DNA of 64,000 nucleotides from Campylorhamphus procurvoides (GCA_013396655.1 WBMV01008589.1:155846-219845); one strand, 5' to 3'. Shown: positions 12,463-27,000, counted from the first letter of the stretch. Translations and numbers: made by a program. Notes: generated by a model from the letters alone, not told the origin.

Positions 12463-15400
12463 ATACATGCCCTAAAACATACATCTGCGTTTTCTGGCAG
12501 TGTAACTGGTGGCTGAACAATGTAAGCAAAGAAAGTTTGTAGCGAAAGCTAATACCTTTTATTAAGCAAACTGTGGAAGAAAAATAAACTAGCTGAAGAA
12601 GAGCTCCTATGCCCTGAAACCTGCAGGGTTTTTTTTTCCCTCTCCATCTGTCTTAGTTTCCATAATAAAATGTATTGCCTCTCCTTTAGTATCTTTCTTC
12701 CTTATATTTTATGCTTAGCCTATGGGCCCTGCTGTTTTGCTGAGCTTCTTCCAGTGGAGTAAAATGGCAATATTCTCCATCAGTCTCAACCTGTGAGATT
12801 TCGTTGCACAGTACTGAGACTATTGGCGTACAGTGTAGCTCATAGTCCAGTATGCATGATTACATTAAAACAGAGTGCCAGTTCTCTGACACTTTTATTA
12901 CATAATGCACCTATTTACACTCAGGTTTATGGAAATTAAAAAGACAGTGGTGATTACCCATGTAGTCTTTAATAAACATGCCAGTCCTATTAGATTTTGT
13001 CATTGAAATCTTTCTGTAGTCCTGGGTTAAATATATAAATAGTGGCAATTCACCCATATGCATTCAGTGCAGAATTCTTATTTTTTTAACGAAGAGTTAC
13101 AGTACTAATTGCAAACTGCAATATACCAGGTAGTGTTATAACAAGAGCATCAAGTGCTAGCCTTAATGTTCGCACAGGGCAATATTAAAATACTTCATCT
13201 ACAAGTTTCCAGTGTCAGGACCTGCTCAGTATGTCTGCCACCATTTTTATATCATCGTCTTATTTGAGATACAACTGCAGTACACCATGTGCAGAAGACA
13301 GACAGATATATATCTGATTCCTACAGCAAAACCAGGCTGGCAAAAAGATCCAGTACATATTCCAAACTCATCATTTTCATTCCCATATTTACAGTTTAAA
13401 ATTCTTGCAGTACCAGAAATTAACAGTAATGCAATCCAGACAAAAGTAAGATTCTTGAACCCTAGAAAACTCTTAGATCTACATGCCAAATATGGGAATT
13501 TGCTATCCATTCCAAGAATTGCATGTTTGCAGGTACCTCAAGGGGCAGAAGGAGAAATATCAGGAAAGGCTTAAAAACTGACGTTGTAGAGTATTGGCCT
13601 CAATTCCTCCAGACATTCTGCAAATCAGTTAGTTGTGCAAAGATGGTGTTTTATATTGTTTCATTTTATCACTGGAGTTCTCTACTAGAAAATCATATTC
13701 GTATTTTAACTTAGAATTGGAATTCTCAAAAAGAACGTTATACATTTTTCAAGAGTATCTAGAAGAAACCAAAAGCTATTATCTGAAAAGGGATTCTTTC
13801 TCATTATCCCTGATATTATTAAAATGCCTGCTTCTCAGTTCTAGAATGACCTTTCAGTATAAATCATGGGTGCTAATCATATTATAGGCACTGAAAATTA
13901 TCATCAATAAACATAATAAAGAGAACATGAAATGTGCTTTTAATGGAATTAGTACATTTGGGGAAAGAAATGTAGCTGCCTGTAATAGGAGGGAGTTGAA
14001 TCCAGGACTTCTTTCTAGGCTATGAGCTTACATGATGAAGGGATAATGTTGTGCTACAGCCTGATTTTTATTTGGTTTATCTAAACTGAATTGAAGTAAT
14101 TTATTCTGCTGTGAAATTAACATGAGCAGTGTTAAAGTACATCAGTATTCGTTTCATTTCATCAAGATGTTAAAGGCTGATGCTCCCGTAAAAATTGAAC
14201 TCGTGACAATCTTGAAATACTTTTATTTTTTATAACATTTTAAAATTAGTTTTTTAATGAACAAGGGTATTTTGGGTTATTATCCTTGTTCTGATATTGG
14301 AACAACACTTAGTAAATAATGTTACCATTTAAGGATAACCAGTTAGTAATTTTCTGTTGATGATCCTGAATGAGAAGATAGCAAAAGCAAATGAAAGGAA
14401 ATTACCTTTAAAAAATATAAGCAATGTAACTATAATATCATAAAAATAGTAGGGGAAATAACATGGTATGCCATCAAAAACAAGAATTTAATATAATAAT
14501 TTAATCATTATTTAATAAACCAGAACTTAATTAATTCCTGTTTCAACTATGACCTACCTTTTAGAAAAACTTCAGGTCCAGTGATGGAATTACACTGTGA
14601 TCTTACAGTGATTTCGTCTGGTTCCTCAGTTAAAAATTTACCTTAATCTGAGTGAATCTTCTGACTGTTAGGCTATTTGTACTGTTTTGCCACCACCTGG
14701 ATACTTAAATTTTGAAGGAATGTAGCCATGTTTAATATGGCTTGTACCAGCAGAATGACTGTGTGCGAGGGTAACTTCAAGCGGTTTGGGCCTCTCTGGG
14801 GTTTTAGGTGGAGTTTAGAGGGGGAATAGTGAATACTGTGAATTGTCATGAAGTTTAGACTGGAGTTGGGGTAAATTTGGAAATGCACAGAAAGCAAAAT
14901 TTTCTGGCATTTTGTGATTGAAATGTAGGCGTCTACTGAGCTTTGTCATCAATGGATGAGAAATATCAAAATTACAGTTCTGAATATATGCTACCTTTTT
15001 TCCCTAAATAACAGTTGAATAAAATATGTCTATTTAGGTCTTATTTGTGTCTGTATATGATATATATTTTATTTGTTACAGGTTTCGTATGCTTAGGTTT
15101 ATGATTTATATACATCAGTGGAGGACTGTACAAGTACAAAGAGACGTGTATATAGAGAAGTAGTTTCAAGCTTGTGCATAGCAAATATGAACATATGGTC
15201 ACTTACACCAAAGTCAAAATTACTGTTTACTTCTGTAATCAATTCTCTTTTCTTTTGCCAAAGTGAAGTCAAATATAGAACTTCTCCTTTTTGAATTAAA
15301 TTACTTCGTAAGTTCAGAAGATCCTTAATTACTTTCAGAAAGACACCTTCAGTACATGACACTTAGAAACAATTGTATTCATTTAACTTAAAGTATTTGG

Positions 15401-16294
15401 CTCAATTTACAGCTGATTTTATTCTTTATTAACTAAGTATTAATTCCTGATCTAAAATACAAAATAAAATACATATATTAGAAAGCTGAAGCATATGTTG
15501 TTAAGAAGATAACTGCAGAAAACTCTGCTATTAAGTTAAAAGTATACTGAAATATAAAGCTGTAGTTCTGGTATAGATAAAACTTGACAGAACAACACCT
15601 TTAATAAAGAAGCACTGTAAGTGGGTTTTGCCAGTACTTTAACCAAGTCAGAAATAACTGAACTTGAATCAGTAAAATGGCTAAGGTACCAAAACAGCAT
15701 ATGATAGCAACACACTAAGGAGTTTTTCCATCTATGCTTCCTCATAGGTCATCAGCTGGGGTCATAGCGAGCAATTGTGTGAGCGCTCACTTATTAGACC
15801 CTTAGTGACAAACCAAGACAAGAGTTTTGTTATTAACCTTTAGTCTTGTGTGCAAGCTACTGCTTCCTGTTGTATTTCATAGGGACGGAATCTTTCAGTT
15901 GGAGGATCAAGGTCAAGCAGTCTTCTTCAGATGGTGTGTGAAGTTTGTCCAGCTGTATGAGTATCTCTATGTTCTTACAGTGTTTGAGCCTTATATGACT
16001 TATGGCATTAGTCTCTACAAGAACTTTTTGCAGTTTATGTATTGAAATAATTAATTAAAATAATCTTTTACCCCTGAGATTGTAGAAAATTGAGATTTTT
16101 TAGACCAATACTTCTGAGCTGTCTGAGGCCTGCTACACCTAGAAGTACATAAAACAGCAAATAAATCATGAAGATACTTGTACTATGCTGGAGTTAGGAA
16201 AAGCTACTTCTTAGCCATTAGGAGCAAGCTGAATGGTTTGTTTATTCACTTTGTTGTTGACTTAGAGATTACTAGTAAAATAGTGTTCATGATT

Positions 16295-17325
16295 GAATCA
16301 TAGAATTATAGCATGGGTGGAGTGGAAGGCACCTTTGAAGGTCATCTAGTCTACACCCCCTGCAATGAACAGGACATCTTCCACTAGAACAGTTTGCTCA
16401 GAGGTCCAACCTGACCTTAAATGAACCTCAGGGATTGGATATATACCACACCTCTGGGCAACTTACTCCAGTGTCTCACCATCCTTATCTTAAAAAATGT
16501 CATCCAAAAAATGTATTTTGTCTGAATCTACCTTCTTTTAGTTCAAAACAATTACCACTTGTCCTATTGCAACAGACCCTGCTAAAAAGTCTATCACTCT
16601 TTCTTATAAGCCCCCATTAACTATTGAAAAGCTGCAGCAAAATCTCTCTGGAACTTTCTTTCTCCCAGGCTGAAAAACGCCAGCTCTCTTCATAGGAGGA
16701 GAGTTTCTTCATCCCTCTGATCCTCTTTGTGGCCCTTCTCTGGACTTGCTCCAGCAGGTACATGTCTTCCCTGTTCTGAGGACCCCACTGTTGAATACAG
16801 CCCTCCCGGCAGGGTCTCACCAGAACAGAGCAGAGGGGCAGATTCCCCTCCCTCGACCTGCTGATCTCTCTGCTTTTGATGCAGCCTAGGACATGGTTGG
16901 CTTTCTGGGCTGCAAACACAGATTGCTGGATCATGTCCAGCTTTTCATCCACCAGAACCTTAAGGCCTTCTTGGCAGGGCTGTTCTCAATCCCTTCATTG
17001 CCCAACCTGTACTAATACTGGGGATTGCCCAGACCTAAGTGCAGCATCTTTCACTTTACCATTTTGAATTTCCTGAGGTTCACATGGACCCACTTCTCAA
17101 GCTTGCCTGAGTCCTTCTGGAGGGCATCCTGTTTTTCCTGTGTGTAAACTGTACAACTCAGCTTGATTTCATCTGAAAACTCGCTGATGGTGTACTCAAT
17201 CCCACTGTATCATTGAGGAAGATATTAAATAGTCCTACTCTCAGTACTAACCCCTGAGGGGACACCACTTTCCAATGATCTCCACCTGAACAGTGAGCCA
17301 TTGAACACCACTCTTCAGATGCATT
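16295..17325 (-). mobile_element. CR1 LINE, 5'-truncated copy with ORF2 C-terminal remnant
   Basis: On the + strand it opens with gaatcatagaattatag, the reverse complement of the CR1 3' tail. It continues through the CR1 3' UTR into the reverse-transcriptase ORF. Translating the - strand from about 16952 to 16617 gives recognisable CR1 ORF2 C-terminal motifs, including AAQKANHVLGCIK, SREGNLPLCSVLVRPC and LLEQVQRRATKRIRG. The frame is broken by stops and shifts, so the copy is dead. About 1 kb remains of a roughly 4.5 kb element; loss of the 5' part is usual for CR1. It sits antisense to CWC27 in the intron. Confidence 0.93.
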
Positions 17326-20300
17326 TCATTTGATTTGTATAACTTAAATGCAAAATTAAAGACAGAATGAAGTGGACAGAATGAAAGATAGTAATTTTTC
17401 AGGGGTACCCAAACTGGATGTTGAGTAAAGTCACACTGTGAAGAAAATATTCTGATTTAAAAGAAATATGAAACCATTGAAAAAGAATATGTCAAATTAA
17501 AATACAGAAACCAACAGGAAATGCCAAAAGAGTCAATGAAATGTTGAAGTTTTTATCGTGATGCCTAAATGAAGTAAGGAAGCATTTCTTAAACAATTTA
17601 AATTAAAAAGGAGGCAGGGGGAGAGGGGGAACCCAAGGTAAGTGATACATTAAATAATCACCTATATTAAGATGTAATAGCATTATATAGCTAAAGAAAA
17701 ATTGTTCAGTAAGTATTTGTTATGTGTGTGGAAGATTGGAATAAAAAGTTCATGTTAAAAAGGGGGAAATTGGGCAACACCTTTTAAGATTAAACATTTT
17801 CAAATAACAGGCCTAGCTACCTTAAGTCTAAGAACTTCTGTGAAAATGTAATGCTTTCTGTTCTAGTAATGTTCACTTTAAATAACAATTGGAAGACTGT
17901 GGGAATGCTAAGAACAGAACTACTACTTCATAATCTAATTTCATAATTAGACATAAGAGTCTAATCATAATGAAAGGTATGATTTAGAGAAGTGAATGTT
18001 TCTCTTCTAACCAGGTACAACAGAATGCTGTGATGCTTTGTTTGGTACACTCTTCAGATGAAAAAAAAAATTACTGAAGTTGAAATTAATTCTTGATAGT
18101 GTGATTTTGTAGGTAGTAGTAGATAACTATGTTGCCTTTTGGGGAAACTGGGTGTAGGGGATGATATGATACAGGTTTAAAAAGTGGTGACTTATTGATT
18201 TATAAATGTAACTGAGCTGCTACAGTGTTTATAGTATAGGGATATTTGTATCAAATGTTTATTTGAACACTGACGTTTTTATTTTCTTTTTAAGAAAGTC
18301 TTTATAAGAAAATAATAGGGTACATGAGAACAGACTATTACAAATAATTTGAATTTAATACCTAAGTTGGCACAACACAGTAAAAAAGGCCTTGTAATAT
18401 AACTAAATACTAGGTTTTACAGTTGGAAATCAGAAACACAGGCTGCAGCTGCAGGACAATACAACTGCTGAATGATGTTTTGGAAAGAAGTGACTGAGAG
18501 GTGGGTTTAGAGTCACTGTGGAAAATGATGAGTCCCCAGTGCAGTGACGACTTTATATTCCTTTTTGAGTTAGGAACAAAGCATACTACCAGCAGAGCCC
18601 TTCAGGAGTGCTAGAACCCATCAGTGTGTCTGATTCTGAAGTCCATGTTCAAAAGGGTTGAGGAGGTACTGCAGGGAGTTCTGAAGAACTGATTAAAGCT
18701 AGGAACTCTTTTAATGAATTATTTTGCTAAAGAGAAGCCTGAATGCAGATCGTGGTTAACAATGTAGAAGTGTTTACTGATTATGCATTCAAGTAGTTTA
18801 GTAGGAAAGATGATCTTCTCCACAGATGATCTTTTTAGGGTGTAACTAGATTTCAGCCTGAAGTTACCTAAGTTCTGATAGGTCCTAGATTCTGCAGTTC
18901 CTGTCCATCCTGCCAAACTGTTCAAAGTCCTATCAAACCAAGCCAAGCTGAATCAGAAATTCAAATGAAATTCCTAGACTTGATTTCACTCTAAATTTTC
19001 TACATAAAATCATTTTATTGTTCTGAGGAGAATCTGAAAATTCTGGAGTTATGAACCATTTGGCTAGATCTTTTTCAGTCTTCAGCAGAAGGCTACACCT
19101 GTTCCAGAAGCACCTGTCTTTGTTGAGGAAGGGGAGCAGCTTCCAGATGGCAGAAAGCAGCAGTAAGAGGAAGAAGCAGGAGGCAAGAGGAAGTGGAGAG
19201 CCTGTAGTGTAGCAGTGGAAACAAGAGAGCAGTGAAACAAGGATGGAGCAGAAAGAGCTAAGCCTTTGCAGCAATGAAAGTTTTCTAGGGAAAGCAGGAA
19301 ACTATGTAATTTATGTGTAATGTAAATATGCTGTAAAATAACAAAGATGATTAAGGAATTACACATTACAAACCAACAGCTATATTATGTGAAACCTGAA
19401 TTCAAATTTACAGCATGCAAAGACCCATGCCTCAAAAATGAAAGGGGCAGATACAGACTGTAGTCCCTTACTTGAGTTCCACTCTGCCTTATCAGATTGA
19501 CATTTTTCTTGTTTACAAAGTCAGAAATAATTTCTAGTTCTGTTCCAGTAAATCTAGTTTGTGAATGTAGTCTGGCTTTCCTATCAGGCAATTCTTGTGG
19601 CTTCCTCTTTATCATGAAGCATTTTTGAATTGCCTTTCTTATCAACCTAATTTGGCAAAATGAACCTAGGAATAAAAAAATTTAGGAAGTGTGAAGTCTA
19701 TATAAATAACCAAGTATCAAAGTCTTTTATTGACCTAGTACTGATCATAGAGGGGGCTTGAGAAAAGCGTTTTGGAATTGGCTTTCTAGGAATTAAGACC
19801 TTCTGTGTTCTGTACAAAAACCTCTTTCCCCTGGGAAAAACCTGGAGGTGGAGAGCTGCATAGTTGTCACTAGCTAGTTCATTGTTCATACAGCAGTAAT
19901 GTTCAGATAACTAAGAGAAAGAGAAAGTGGATCTCTGTTACAGGAAAGCTGATGTGCTAGGTTCTGTTACTCCTAAGTGCCATTCATAACCCCCTTTCAC
20001 TGTGTTGCTGTCACTGTCTGGCACTCTAAATATTTTAAACATACAACTTTCATTGACTTGTGCAACTTTTATAAGAAAATGTTGCAGTATACTAGATTAG
20101 TATTGTAATGCAGCTTGCTTACCATACTATCCCCAATTTTTAGAAAAAAGAGTGGAATTACTTGGGTTAAAAATGTCTTTTTATCTTCCCTTTTAATTTT
20201 CTGCTCAGGATAGAAAAGTAGAACTGTAGCCATATTAAAAAGCTGTTAATGTAGCTTAGTGTAGCTTCTGCCATTCTGTTGAAAATGAAGACCTACTGCT

Positions 20301-20990
20301 GTGGTCAACTGAATAATTTTACAGTGGCAGTCTTCTTTCGCGAGTGTTATTCGCTAGTTCTGTATTTGTGCATACATACAAATGAAAATGAAATTTAAAA
20401 GGCGTCATCACCCACCAGTTCCAAGCCTAATAAAGGCTGTTGTGTTCTGAGGAATGGTAGTACAGATGAGAATTGAGGTGCATAAAACAAGTGCAGAGAG
20501 ATGCTTGTATGTCATGTTCCTGCATTGTAGTAATTTCTGCTGTTCATTTATTGTGATGAATACTGAATCAACCAGAACTTAATTTAAAATTTAAAAAAAG
20601 GAATTATTTAAAAGTGCAAAATAACATGTGTAGTATTTATTTGACAATGCCTATGTTTAAAATTCTCTTCGTGTGGTTCACATGATTAAATATTAATATG
20701 TCAAAGTAAAATTCAGATGGGGATTCCTTGCTTTATTATTCATTTCCTTGACATATTTCTTATGGGATCTTAAAATAAGATGGCTGTTAATGTTCTTTTG
20801 TTGTTTCTTCTAATGAAAATATGAACTTCCTTAGGTCTGAATTGATTTTTAAGCCATGTTCTTAGCATCAGTAGGTTAGGACCTTCCCTTTGTTTATATC
20901 AAAGATCTACTGCCCATTAACTTTGATTCCATTTCTTCTGAGTGGTTGTACATTCTCCAAAGATTATATTCTTGTAAATATTTCTCTTTG
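17326..20990. other. Intron sequence without recognised elements
   Basis: I see no exon, RNA gene or clear repeat here. The one local feature is a purine-rich + strand tract at about 19124-19256 (many AGAAG, AGGAAG and AGCAG words). It keeps the - strand open as pyrimidine-rich Ser/Leu codons, which explains the modest - strand open frames there. Confidence 0.6.
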
Positions 20991-20993
20991 CAG

Positions 20994-21091
20994 TGAGGAG
21001 CTACGAAAAGAAGCGCGACAGCTGAAACGTGAACTGCTGGAAGCAAAACAGAAAAAAGAAGAAAGAGCTTTAAAACCCAAAGAGAAAGAAG
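20994..21091 (+). CDS. CWC27: CWC27 coding exon (SEELRKEARQLKREL segment)
   Basis: This exon encodes 32 full codons, beginning EELRKEARQLKREL and ending LKPKEKE. One base at the start completes a split Ser codon, and one base (G) at the end begins the next codon. The acceptor is tttctctttgcag and the donor is G|GTAGGA, both standard U2 type. The block closely matches the human CWC27 segment SEELRKEARQLKREL as I remember it. CWC27 is a nuclear cyclophilin-fold protein that has lost key catalytic residues. It pairs with CWC22 in the activated spliceosome and helps position eIF4A3 for the exon junction complex. This part of the protein is highly charged, with alternating Lys/Arg and Glu, and is probably helical or coiled. 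The preceding exon is outside the window. Confidence 0.95.
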
Positions 21092-24000
21092 GTAGGAGTT
21101 TTGTGCAGATCTACAGTTAATGGTCCAGTTTTAGGGTGTTTTATGTGGATAAATGTGGACATCCTATTGTTGAAATGTAGATTTTTGTTCTTTTAGCAAG
21201 AATGGTAGTAATGTAATGATGGCAGTATTGCTCCTTCCAAATGTCCTTTAGTTACATCTGTGCTGTGACCTCTGACTTGAAAAGTCTTCTTGACATTCTG
21301 ACTTGGAAAGGTATTTAAATGCACATGGTTAACTTTGAACTCAAAGCTATTGACTTCAAACTTTTATATGTTTTATGACAGCAGTGTCAAACTCAAATAC
21401 AGAAAGTCATTACCATGTTTGTTTTCCCTATACCTTAGCAAAATGGGATCTTCAGCTGCCCACTTCGTTGTCAAGCAGATTTTATATTCTGTTTCTTTCT
21501 AAATGTGCGTAAATTGTGAAGTTAATAGTATGTAAGGTGCACATTTTGGTCCAGGTGAAGGTAACACCCTTTATTAGTTGAACTGAAGAAACAGAAAATA
21601 CTGGTTTTTAAACACTTGAGTTTCAAGTTGTGTATGAAATCTGGCACCAAATGTTACAAATTGGTGACTCTTTCAGAGTTCTAGGAATCCTGCACAATCA
21701 CTGAATGAATATAAGTTCTCATTGGCAAGCTAATGAATGCTGTCACTGGCCATGTAAAAAAATAACTCTGCATAGACGTATAGAAGAGGTAAAGAGAAGT
21801 CCTTAAGTAAGTATATGATAAATTATCTTGAATAGTGCCATCTGTGTCGGTTCTTACACTATTGCTTAAACCTTATCCCTGTTCCGGGCCACTTAAGTCA
21901 GGGGACTTTGTAATTTGAGGAAATCCACCTTTACAGTGACAGACTAAATTAATAATTGGGCAATATGCATAATTACTACTGTAGTACAGTTTGGAAGGAT
22001 ACCTTTTGTTCAAGCAAAGCCCTTATATACCAAGGGTTTTGGGGTTTTTATAATTTCTTTGAAATAAATAGCAGGTAGGAGATACACCTGTTGAAAATCT
22101 ATAGGTAACAGCTAATGCTGAAAATAGTCTTGAATAATCTTGATTTTCCTTTTTGTGATAGGAAGGAGTCTGTTCCAGTACCTGTTGAGAAAGATAGATG
22201 GCAGGAAAGAATCTATTCAACTAGTTATTGGAGTACCTAAGTAAAAATTTTTAAAATAAACATGTTCTAAAATTTAAGGCAAAATTGAAAAAATATTAAA
22301 TGAAGTGCAAGTGGTGAAAGATAAAATGATCAATGAAAATATAGTGAATGGCATTGCAAGTTTGTACTAGGAAACAAACTGATCATGAGTTTACATGACG
22401 ATGTGGCTGTCACTGTGTGGTTGCTACAAATGCACTAACTGTAAATAAGTGCGGTTGGATTATTGCACTCAGTTCTAAGTATTGTACCACCAAAAGGGAT
22501 AATGAAATGAGCAAAGCTGCCCAAAACTAGCAGAAGAGTGTGTGAACTAATTTATTAGATGATACTTGAAGATTTTTAGAATTGATGTAGGAAGAGGGGT
22601 GTAAGGGTGGAATCTTAGATATTTAAAGATGGTAAGTGGAAGGAATGAAACATGCCTTGACTGTGAAACAGAATTTACAAGGAGGGAATAATAGAATAGA
22701 CTTTAGAAACAATTCATCTTGAATATAATGAACTCTAGCAGGAATAGAAGTGTTGTACCAGGTAAGTAAGTCTCACTTAGTCATTCTGTATTTATTGGCC
22801 TAAATTTTCATCTATGCAGTAAAGCTGTCAATGTGCAGGACAGTCTGCTAAACGTGTAATAGTTTACCTATTCCACTCTAGTTTACATAAAAGAAATTAC
22901 ATATATTTTAAAAAATACTGCTATCAGGAAATTAATGTGTATGTAGCAGGAGATTTTTCCATTGTTCTCTGCCTGTCTTCTTTGGGAATGTGGGTTGGAG
23001 AGTGAGTTGCATCATGCCATATCAAGTATGTCTGTGCAGATGGTGCAGACACTTGCAGTGTGTCTGCCTATGCTTTGTTGGCCACATTAGGAAAAAATGC
23101 TAGTTCAGAGGCTATGTAACCACATTAATATGATTCTGTACTTGATTAATAAACACGGCATCTCAGCCAAAACTTGCAACCATAGGGGGAGAAATTCACT
23201 GAAGACCACAGAACTATGAGAATAAGGCTTACATCATCCTGGACTTATTGCAGGATCAGGTCTAATTCTGAGAGAATACTAATGAAGGGTGGCAGCATGA
23301 CACATCTATTTTAAATCTGCTGGCAGATCATTGTGAATATTTGCATCACATTTAGTTTCGCTTCTTCAAATCGTTCATGTTACATATTGTGCCTACCTAA
23401 TATTTTTCTGTATGCAGAGATTAAAGTAATTAAGAAAGACTGGGGAGTAAAAATTTAAGTGTTTACATTGTTTCAAGAGGTCGGAGAAAAAAAGTAATTC
23501 CCTCCATACATGTTTGATTATAACCAGTCTTCCAATTTGTGAGTAGTATTATTGACTATGCCAGACTGCTGTCAAGACCCCACTTTAAATAAGATGTTTT
23601 TCTTTTATGTGACATTTGTTGTAGTGATGCCAGAAATTACATCAAACACTACAATTTGAGTGCTGAATTACTTTAGCATTTTGAAGTACTTGGTCAAATA
23701 TTTGACAAAGATACACTTTTGGAAGTTCTAGAGCATAAACCTGTAAATGTACTTCAGTGAAACCTGCTTTAGACAAATAACATCTGCCCAGTTGTTTAAC
23801 TATATGTTAGTTTAAAATAGTAGGAGTGTTTAAGAAGTAGTATTTAGTTTTTCTTGTTAGGATATTTTTGTAAACTGTCTGATACTCTCTGGATGATGAA
23901 ATTTAATTGTCACACACAGGAAAACAGAAAAGCTACAAAATAGTCTGAACAGGGAAACCTAACAACTAACGTAAAATCAACACTGAAGTGTAAGAATTCT

Positions 24001-27000
24001 ACTGGGGCATGCAGTATTTTCTGTGTTGTGTTTAATTTTGATATGATAAGCTAATGATTCAGGTGTTTAGAAAATTCTCAAAATCAAGTGAGGATACCAA
24101 TTTAAGATTAAGTTTTATTTCTGTTTTATTATTAAATTTGGGTAGTGTTATGGGTACTCAAATATTTAAGCCCTGTCTTACACGGAAAGATGCTTTCTTG
24201 AAGTCTGAAACTTTGACACAATTTTGCACCCTTGAGAATGTTCTGAACCCAACAACATCCAAATTTAGTTGGTTTGGGAACTTTGCACCATAAATACATT
24301 AAGTATGAAGATTTTTTCAGTATATCCAGTATAGCTGCATTGCACCAAACTATCCACCTGGAATGTATCAGTTTTGCAAAACTTTGTTTTCTTCCACTAT
24401 TTACTTTTTTTAAAATCTCCTAAATTAATACCCATCATCCCCTATTCAGTCTCTTCCCTTCTAAAGTGAATGCTTTTTTCCTCATCTCTCTGTCTGCAGA
24501 AGAGGAGAAAACCTCACAATAAACCAGCTTTGATTTTAGTAGTAATCTTAAGCATATGCTTGAAATCCTCTGACATTCAAAAATTAACTGCACTTTGGAC
24601 TAGGACTGTGTGCATAGAAGCTACCAAAGTTCAGAAAATATTTGAAGTTCACACCATTTTACAGATCTGCTCTGCTCTTTTGAATAAGAGTTTTGAAGCT
24701 CTCAGAATTATTTCTAAGGTTTTATTATCTGAGTTGGCTAAATTAACTAGTAAATTTGTTCTGGAACTGTTGCTTTTTTCACTGTAGCAAACTGAAAATC
24801 CAGTAATCAGTCCAACCCTGGAAGCTCATTCTGTAAGCAAATCTATTCAGTTGTTCACAATTGCTAAATATTTCCTGACTCTTACCTTACATGTTGGCAA
24901 ACTGTGGCTCTTCAGAGTTGCCAGAGCTATAGCAACAGGAACTGAACATTTCTAGAAGATGCAAAGAAAACCACAAGTAGAACTAGTCCTAAACAAAAAT
25001 ATATAGGAGATTGTGTTATAAATTCTTTCAAGCATAATATTATTTATTGTTTTTTTCTAGTATAATCATTTTTATACTAATTTACAGTTAATTATGTTTT
25101 AATTTTCATATACATAGTATTTAAACTGTAAGAAAATGTTTTCCTCGGTTCTGGAAGAAGTGTGTTATTTGTCTTGCATATTCATTATAGTAAGATGCTC
25201 TGAGTTCTCAATTTGTCAGTTCTGATAGGTATTCCGTTTTAATTCCTCAAATATTAAGGCATATCAGAATTTCTTATGCAATTCATAAGGGTTTTGTTTG
25301 CTTTGGAACAAAGAGAGCTTCTCTTTTCAAGATGTCAGTCTCATTAAGATTTTTAATATCAGTACTGCATACCTCTGTAATTCTAGAAGAATGCAATATA
25401 AACCGAATATTGCTGAGGTGAAAGTGGAATATAATGCACAAATACAGGAATGTGTTTTAGGCTTCTTATTTTAATTCACTGAAACTTTCCAATCGTAACT
25501 TCTTTCACTCCAAATAAGGAGTTGTCAAGGTTTTTTCAGGTTTTTGTTCTTTCCCTCTGATATTTTGTCTAGCTAAGCCAGACAGTTCTTGAAATTTCTG
25601 TCCAGTAGGTCTTTTATCATACAAAATGTATCATCTTGAGTTGTTAAAGAATGCATTTGAGATACTAAAGAAAATTTATGGGTCCAACACAGTTAAAGCA
25701 TACACAAACCTGGCTCAATAAACTGGGATGCCTTTAACTGTAGCTGTCTTTGTAAACGTTCATTGTTACTTTATCTCAGTTCTGCATGAACTCATGATTA
25801 TATATGCAACGTGCATTGCAGTAGTTGATGGGATTACTTTTATACAGTTCAGCATGTCAGGAATGTTTTGTAATGCAAGATACTTAAGTCTGTGTAAAAA
25901 TATTTATGCTTTCTTTTCATCAAGGAAAAACATAAACAAAAATTCTTCCACTGATCCTTGTCAGGACTATAGACTCTTTCTCTTTTATGATGGCATTAAA
26001 CCTGCAGAATCAGCATGTATTTTTCTCTGTCATAATAAGTAGTTTTTCTATCCTTCATAGGTTTAGTGTGTTTCTGGTAATACTTTCAGTAAACCAAGCT
26101 TCTTCTTTTTCCAGTAAATTCTTTATACATAGTTTAATTATCTCTTTCTTAAAAAGGAAAAAATCTGTAGGGTTTGTACAGATTCTAATTACAACAACAG
26201 TAATTATGAAAGTTTGTCAAAAAAAAAGTTTGCACTGTGGAAAATTTTATGCATACTGTCATTAATACATGTGTGTCAAATTGTACCTTATATGTGCCAC
26301 AATTAGTGGACTTGGTAAGATGCCACCTGCAGTGCTAGAATTGGAGTTCAGTCATTGAGGGCAATATGAGTGGGAGCATAAGCAGTGATCATACTTTTCT
26401 GATCTGCCACAGGGAGCTGGACTAGAACTTCATATTTCTTAGTTTCCATAAGATGGGAAAAAAAATTGGATTTTCCAAAACAGTGCACATCTGATGCAAC
26501 TTTCGTTGAGTGTGTGTTATGCCATTAGATTTAGCAGGAGCTTTAGGAATTAAGCTTAAAACTATCAAGCTTTTTCTTCTTCTTCACTTCTTAGAAGGAA
26601 TGGATCCATCCCTAAACCATCCCTTTCACTTCAGTGCCCTTAGATCAAGGTCTTGGTTATACTTCTGCAGTTTTGTAGCTAAAAACTGACATAATTTGAA
26701 CTGTTCCTCATTTCAGTATGAGCGAAATAAGCTTTCTGTATTTTTTTTTTAAATCCATCTCTTCTACTTCGGTTTAAAGACTTCAGAATCTCCTCCTTAG
26801 TTTCAGGCTATAATTGTAAACCATGTCCTAAACCCAAAGTTTTTTGTTAGATTATGCTATCCTTAAAGGAATAATTTCAGGAAAGAAGAATCTGTCTGAA
26901 AAAAAAATTATTTAAATGATAAAGCTTTTGTCACAGTAAGATGAAGAGTCTCTTGGTAGTAACCCAAGCTAGCTGAGGTAAGTAGTAAAATACTTAGAAA

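Larger units (their letters stand above)
1..20993 (+). other. CWC27: CWC27 intron, 3' part (upstream exons outside window)
   Basis: This is the intron that precedes the first CWC27 exon seen here. It ends in a pyrimidine-rich tract and CAG at 20991-20993. The sequence is AT-rich, with stops in all frames every few dozen codons. I looked for the expected upstream CWC27 segments (the acidic stretch and the Lys-rich stretch before the SEELRKEARQLKREL block) and did not find them, so the intron is probably at least 21 kb. It contains an old CR1 (about 6250-6800), an LTR with an assembly gap (10732-11508) and a CR1 (16295-17325), listed separately. I see nothing I can name in 1-6250, 6800-10730, 11510-16290 or 17330-20990, apart from short low-complexity tracts. 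Confidence 0.8.

Noticed and set aside
13212..13574. 120-codon + strand open frame, with the - strand also open over the same region
   Set aside because: No recognisable domain, no coding-like composition, and no splice context; long chance frames are expected in 64 kb.
18933..19366. Leu/Ser-rich - strand open frames (113 and 94 codons) with a signal-peptide-like look
   Set aside because: Explained by the purine-rich tract on the + strand, which removes stops on the other strand.
24470..24787. 105-codon + strand open frame over the candidate acceptor
   Set aside because: It is not the frame joined from the upstream CWC27 exon and has no recognisable motif.
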